Assembly (NCBI RefSeq): GCF_019295435.1
Contig: NZ_WEKL01000015.1
Location: forward strand, 11,369 to 50,395
Direction: 5' to 3'
DNA: 39,027 nt
Origin: Aquimarina litoralis
Lineage (GTDB): Bacteria > Bacteroidota > Bacteroidia > Flavobacteriales > Flavobacteriaceae
This document shows positions 35,183 through 39,027 of the stretch, in pieces. The stretch's first letter is position 1. Every line of letters starts with the position of its first letter. The position numbers and the translations under genes were made by a program. The notes beneath the pieces are model-generated. The model worked only from the letters and a program-made list of their open reading frames with translations, searched no databases and had not been told where the DNA came from.

Positions 35183-35261
35183 AATTTCTATGCTACCACA
35201 TAGCTCTTAAATGGGCAGATATGTCTATTCTATAATTCAACATAAAATACGTATTATTAAA

Positions 35262-36419
35262 CTATTCCAACCAAGATTTATGATAGTCATCATCGGCAAT
35301 TTTCATAGCTTCTTTTGTAACCATTAGCGGTTTAAAGGTATCTACCATCACGGCAAGTTCATCTGTTTTGGTTTTTCCAATACTTCTTTCTACTGCTCCA
35401 GGATGAGGACCATGCGGAATTCCGGCAGGATGCAGAGATATATGGCCTGCTGCAATATCGTTTCTACTCATAAAATCACCATCCACGTAATATAAAACTT
35501 CATCACTATCAATATTACTATGATTATAAGGAGCAGGAATACTCTCAGGATGATAGTCATACAATCTTGGAACAAAGGAGCAAACTACAAATGCATCTGT
35601 TTCAAAAGTCTGATGTACTGGTGGTGGTTGATGAATTCTACCAGTGATGGGTTCAAAATCATGAATTGAAAATGCATACGGGAAATTAAATCCGTCGTAT
35701 CCTACAACATCAAAAGGATGTGTAGCATAGATCATGTCAAAAATTTCGTCTTGCTTTTTTACTTTGATCAAAAAATCACCTTTTTCGTCATTGCTTTCTA
35801 GCTCATGAGGAGCACGAAGATCACGTTCACAAAAAGGAGAATGCTCTAATAATTGCCCAAACCAGTTTCTATATCTTTTTGGAGTATAAATCGGTCTTCT
35901 GGATTCTACTATAAATAAACGATTTTCATCAGTATCGAAATCTAATTTGTAAATGGTTCCTCGAGGTATTAGGATATAATCTCCATACCTAAAGTCAATG
36001 TTTCCGAGATGACTTCTAAACTTACCACTTCCTCTATGTACAAAAATCAATTCATCAGCATCTGTATTTTTATAAAAATAGTCTGAAGTTGATTCTTGTG
36101 GAGCGGATAAAATAATACTTACATCACTATTCGTAAGTACATTTTTTCGGCTTTCTAAATAATCTTTTTCAGGATTTACTTTAAAACCGTGTAATCGATA
36201 TGATTTGATATTATTCTTGATGGCAATTTCTGGAGCGACACTATAACTCCCTTTGATTTCTTTTACCTGTGTAGGTCTATGATGATGATATAAGTTGGTA
36301 GACATTCCATCAAATCCAATCGTTCCGAATAATTGTTCGTAATATAGATTTCCGTCAGGTTTTCTAAATATAGTATGTCTCTTAGGTGGTATGGTACCTA
36401 AAGAATGATAAAAAGGCAT
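35262..36419 (-). CDS. hmgA: Homogentisate 1,2-dioxygenase, short Bacteroidetes type
   Basis: This 385-aa cytoplasmic enzyme opens the homogentisate ring to maleylacetoacetate, the step after hppD. It is a cupin-fold protein with a middle half of RGSGKFRSHLGNIDFRYGDY and IPRGTIYKLDFD. The likely iron ligands are in PYNHSNIDSDE (His300, Glu307) and HPAGIPHGPHPG (His336), corresponding to the HRN...E and PHGPD motifs of the classical enzyme. It is shorter than the canonical 430-445 aa form, yet begins and ends in family-like sequence, so it appears complete. The next enzyme of the pathway (fumarylacetoacetase) is not in the window. The ATG start is well supported. Confidence 0.95.
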   Translation of the reverse strand: MPFYHSLGTIPPKRHTIFRKPDGNLYYEQLFGTIGFDGMSTNLYHHHRPTQVKEIKGSYSVAPEIAIKNNIKSYRLHGFKVNPEKDYLESRKNVLTNSDVSIILSAPQESTSDYFYKNTDADELIFVHRGSGKFRSHLGNIDFRYGDYILIPRGTIYKLDFDTDENRLFIVESRRPIYTPKRYRNWFGQLLEHSPFCERDLRAPHELESNDEKGDFLIKVKKQDEIFDMIYATHPFDVVGYDGFNFPYAFSIHDFEPITGRIHQPPPVHQTFETDAFVVCSFVPRLYDYHPESIPAPYNHSNIDSDEVLYYVDGDFMSRNDIAAGHISLHPAGIPHGPHPGAVERSIGKTKTDELAVMVDTFKPLMVTKEAMKIADDDYHKSWLE

Positions 36420-36479
36420 GATTTTTAAGATTATATTGTTAACTATTAAGTTTGAAAAAGTAATGCAATAGTAATCTGA

Positions 36480-36510
36480 TACCTTATTCCGGATTACGTT
36501 TAATAAGGTA
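36480..36510. promoter_or_regulatory. 9-bp perfect inverted repeat upstream of hmgA
   Basis: TACCTTATT (36480-36488) and AATAAGGTA (36502-36510) are exact complements separated by 13 bases, about 60-90 bases upstream of the hmgA start codon. The arm spacing is typical of a dimeric regulator's operator. No T run follows it on the minus strand, so a terminator for the patatin gene is less likely. Confidence 0.45.
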
Positions 36511-36597
36511 GTGTAGTAGCAATAATAAATCCTGCCAATACAAAGTCATAGTATTACAAATATCGTAAATATTTATATTTTTTTGTTGTAAATTTTG

Positions 36598-38886
36598 CTA
36601 AAACCAAAAACCAATACTAAAATACCATTCTCCTTCTTTCTGTTCAGGAGAATATGAATATTTAACCTGTACAGGTCCTGCAAAAGTTTCTAATCCATAC
36701 CCTAAAGCATATCCTGAGTATTCAGGAGATTCAAGCCAGCCACCGTTATCAAATAATCTAGAACCTACATTAGCATAATTTGCAGATAGATTTAGGTGAT
36801 TTTTAGGAAATATTTCATAGTCCAAAGTCATATTTGCTTTAATGAAACTATCACCAACGATACTTAAAAAATCATATCCATAAAAAGGAATATTATTATT
36901 GATCATCCTAGCTCCAAAACCTCCAACAAAAAAATTAAGGCTTCTTATGTTCTGCTCTTCCCATCGATTTCCAGCACTCAGCCCAAGATTTACTGAAGTT
37001 TTCCTAATAGGTTTAAAAGCATATCCAAAATCAGCTTTCGCAATGACAAAATTGCTATTTTGACTATTAGGGTTGTCATCGATCAAATAATAATTGATAT
37101 TTCCATCAAAGAAAAAGCCGGAAGAAGGGAAGTACTTATTGTCATAGCTATCAAATTTTAGATAGGATAAGACACTCCAGTAATTACTGTTGTCAAAGAC
37201 AACACGCGGTAATTGATCTTCATCTTCACCAATGGTTTCTGAAATGAGTCTAAACCTTCTATACTCAGCACCAAGACCAAATGAAAAGGTTTGATTGAGT
37301 AAGGTTTCCAGATAGAATTGGGTTTTAAAATCCAAATAGTCTAAATTGATTTTGTTTACTTCGATATCTGGTAAATTAAAATCATCTCTTACTAATTCAT
37401 ATTCTACATTTCGATTGAACCGATTTAAACTATTTTTTACACCAATACTCCAATAAAAACCTTTGTCTATATAATAATCAAGATTATACCGTATGTTGTC
37501 TCCTAAAGCTACATCCAAGGAAAGTACATCATTATTAAACAATAAACTTTTTTTAGTGAAGTTGATTAAAGCTGCTGTTTGATACAAATCATCATAATGA
37601 AGAGCAAACCGCAATAACATTTTATTTTCAGATTCTTTTACATTTAAAACTAATTCTTTACCACCATCTTTGTCAATTAATCGATGACTAACTCTATCGA
37701 AGTTCCCAGTGGCGGAAAGGTTGTTGATGCCTTCATACAATTCTTGATAGGTTGTTAGTTTAGGATTTTTTAGTCTTAGTTTTAATTTACCTTTTATATA
37801 AGATCTGGTATATCTTTCGTTTCCAGAAATTATTAAACTTTTTATTAGAAGGGTATCGGAGTTTTTAGGAATTGTTGTTTTTGGCTTTGCTGTTTTCTGA
37901 AGCCTTTTGATAGCTCTTAATTTTTCATAATTGGCAAAAGCCGCTTTTTCACCATTTGCAATGATTTTATCTGCTTGATCAAATGATATTAGATTAAATT
38001 CTGAAATAGATGGTTTTACATATACATCTGTATCAGGTATTTTGGTTTTCATAGCATTAATCGTCCTGAAATTACTAATCTGCAACATGATATTGGTAAC
38101 AGAATTAAGCTGATTTCTTGGCATTAAACTATCTTGTACATCTATACCAATAACGATATCGGCTCCTTTTTCGCGAATTTCTTTAATGGGATAATTATTA
38201 GAAACTCCACCATCTGTCATTAAAATCCCATCTAATTCTATTGGACTAAAGATGGATGGTAACGCGCCACTTGCGGAAACTGCTTCTGGAAGATATCCCT
38301 TATCTAAAAGGATTTGTTCGCCAGTAGCAATATTTGTAGACATGCAGAAAAAAGGAATAGGAAGTTTACTAAAATCTTCAATTTCATGGACGTGAGAGGT
38401 TAAACGAGCAAATTCATTAAAAAAGTTCTGTCCTTTAGATAATCCACGCGGCAAACCAATCTTAAAATTATCAAACGGCAATGTTAAAGCATATTTTTCT
38501 GAATCTTCACGTTCATAAAAAGTTTTAGCTTTTCTGGGTAAGTCATCTTGGATTAGTACATTAAAATCTACAGCTCTAAAAATAGAGTCTAGTTCTTTAG
38601 CGCTATATCCCGAAGCATATAAGGATCCAATGATAGCTCCCATACTTGTTCCTCCAATATAATCTATTCGTATTCCAGCTTCTTCAATAACCTTTAGAGC
38701 TCCAATATGGGCAAGTCCTTTGGCACCGCCACCACTTAATACCAATCCAACTTTAACATCTTGATCTTTTGTGATATTGGAAGGAATAGTATCGTTTATC
38801 TCTTGAGAGCTTAAGTTTTTTGTAGCAAAGAGTAGCGCAATTAGCAAGGAGACATTTAGAATCTTATTTGAGGTACGCCAGATCAA
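36598..38886 (-). CDS. Patatin-like phospholipase with POTRA and outer-membrane barrel (type Vd/PlpD-like)
   Basis: No ATG is available. The TTG at 38886 (762 aa), 4 bases after the uvrC stop, fits best, giving a signal segment with core NVSLLIALLFATKNL; TTG 38946 and GTG 38943 are alternatives inside uvrC. The patatin domain (about residues 45-310) has the oxyanion loop SGGGAKG (51-57), the nucleophile elbow GTSMG (Ser81) and the catalytic DGG (Asp225). A POTRA-like domain spans about 350-415 (TLLIKSLIISGNERYTRSYI). A BamA-type barrel then runs to the C-terminal Phe (GEWYFSIGFWF). Type Vd autotransporters have this order, with the lipase exported through its own barrel. Likely substrates are phospholipids, at the surface or in the periplasm. 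Confidence 0.9.
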   Translation of the reverse strand: MIWRTSNKILNVSLLIALLFATKNLSSQEINDTIPSNITKDQDVKVGLVLSGGGAKGLAHIGALKVIEEAGIRIDYIGGTSMGAIIGSLYASGYSAKELDSIFRAVDFNVLIQDDLPRKAKTFYEREDSEKYALTLPFDNFKIGLPRGLSKGQNFFNEFARLTSHVHEIEDFSKLPIPFFCMSTNIATGEQILLDKGYLPEAVSASGALPSIFSPIELDGILMTDGGVSNNYPIKEIREKGADIVIGIDVQDSLMPRNQLNSVTNIMLQISNFRTINAMKTKIPDTDVYVKPSISEFNLISFDQADKIIANGEKAAFANYEKLRAIKRLQKTAKPKTTIPKNSDTLLIKSLIISGNERYTRSYIKGKLKLRLKNPKLTTYQELYEGINNLSATGNFDRVSHRLIDKDGGKELVLNVKESENKMLLRFALHYDDLYQTAALINFTKKSLLFNNDVLSLDVALGDNIRYNLDYYIDKGFYWSIGVKNSLNRFNRNVEYELVRDDFNLPDIEVNKINLDYLDFKTQFYLETLLNQTFSFGLGAEYRRFRLISETIGEDEDQLPRVVFDNSNYWSVLSYLKFDSYDNKYFPSSGFFFDGNINYYLIDDNPNSQNSNFVIAKADFGYAFKPIRKTSVNLGLSAGNRWEEQNIRSLNFFVGGFGARMINNNIPFYGYDFLSIVGDSFIKANMTLDYEIFPKNHLNLSANYANVGSRLFDNGGWLESPEYSGYALGYGLETFAGPVQVKYSYSPEQKEGEWYFSIGFWF

Positions 38887-38890
38887 AAAT

Positions 38891-39027
38891 TTATTCTTTT
38901 TTAGAAAGATAGTAATTATATACTTTGGTTGCGCGAGAATCACCAACTACTTCGGACAATTCCTTTTTAGTGGCTTCTCGTATTCTTTTTACAGACCTAA
39001 AATGTTTAAGTAATTCTATTACTGTTT
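38891..39027 (-). CDS. uvrC: UvrC excinuclease, C-terminal 44 residues only
   Basis: The frame enters from the right edge and ends at a TAA (38891-38893). The visible end reads like the helix-hairpin-helix tail of UvrC: VIELLKHFRSVKRIREAT followed by ELSEVVGDSRATKVYNYY. UvrC makes both incisions in nucleotide-excision repair, and this tail binds DNA for the 5' incision. The bulk of the gene lies outside the window. It is close-coupled to the downstream patatin gene. Confidence 0.85.
   Translation of the reverse strand, partial: TVIELLKHFRSVKRIREATKKELSEVVGDSRATKVYNYYLSKKE

Noticed and set aside
36480-36510. Terminator for the patatin gene
   Set aside because: The inverted repeat has a 13-base loop and no T run on the minus strand, so an operator is the better guess.

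Overview
The window looks like a chromosomal segment of a low-GC marine-type member of the Flavobacteriaceae (Bacteroidetes). I infer this from a type IX secretion (T9SS) sorting domain, SprB repeats, an Oar-like TonB-dependent receptor, the absence of Shine-Dalgarno sequences, A+T-rich intergenic DNA and the short Bacteroidetes-type homogentisate dioxygenase. A large-genome genus such as Aquimarina is a guess. No tRNA, rRNA, transposase, phage gene or CRISPR array was seen. All genes except the first are on the minus strand.

Layout from left to right: (1) 1-890 holds the end of a YjbQ-type gene (+), a four-helix membrane protein (-) and a strong terminator. (2) 909-25153 is a run of seven co-directional minus-strand genes. 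In transcription order they are an outer-membrane beta-barrel with a helical C-terminal domain (825 aa), a giant polymorphic-toxin-like protein (1989 aa: TANFOR-like region, FN3, zinc-protease motif, variable C-terminus), two small genes in the immunity position, a 1594-aa secreted protein of unknown function, a 719-aa FN3 protein and a 2532-aa SprB-repeat adhesin with a T9SS sorting signal. (3) 25407-28840 is an Oar-like TonB-dependent receptor with its own terminator and an upstream inverted repeat. (4) 28920-33568 is a compact operon: DUF3108 protein, tryptophan 2,3-dioxygenase, M23 lipoprotein, glucose-6-phosphate isomerase. (5) 33569-36419 holds a gene-poor stretch and the tyrosine-catabolism pair hppD and hmgA. 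(6) 36598-39027 is a patatin/POTRA/barrel protein (type Vd-like) and the last codons of uvrC.

The best candidate for an undescribed system is block 2. My reading, which is inference, is a surface apparatus in which the barrel protein and the large secreted proteins export or display a toxin, the two small genes protect the producer, and the T9SS-exported SprB-repeat filament gives adhesion or reach. Inside the adhesin, 21 consecutive repeats follow a strict three-unit higher-order order (A-B-C, seven times), defined by cysteine position and by the residue after the core tryptophan. A REP-like palindrome is also read in frame through the signal peptide of the FN3 protein.

Limits: all assignments come from reading the translations and recognising motifs. 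No database search, structure prediction or signal-peptide program was run.
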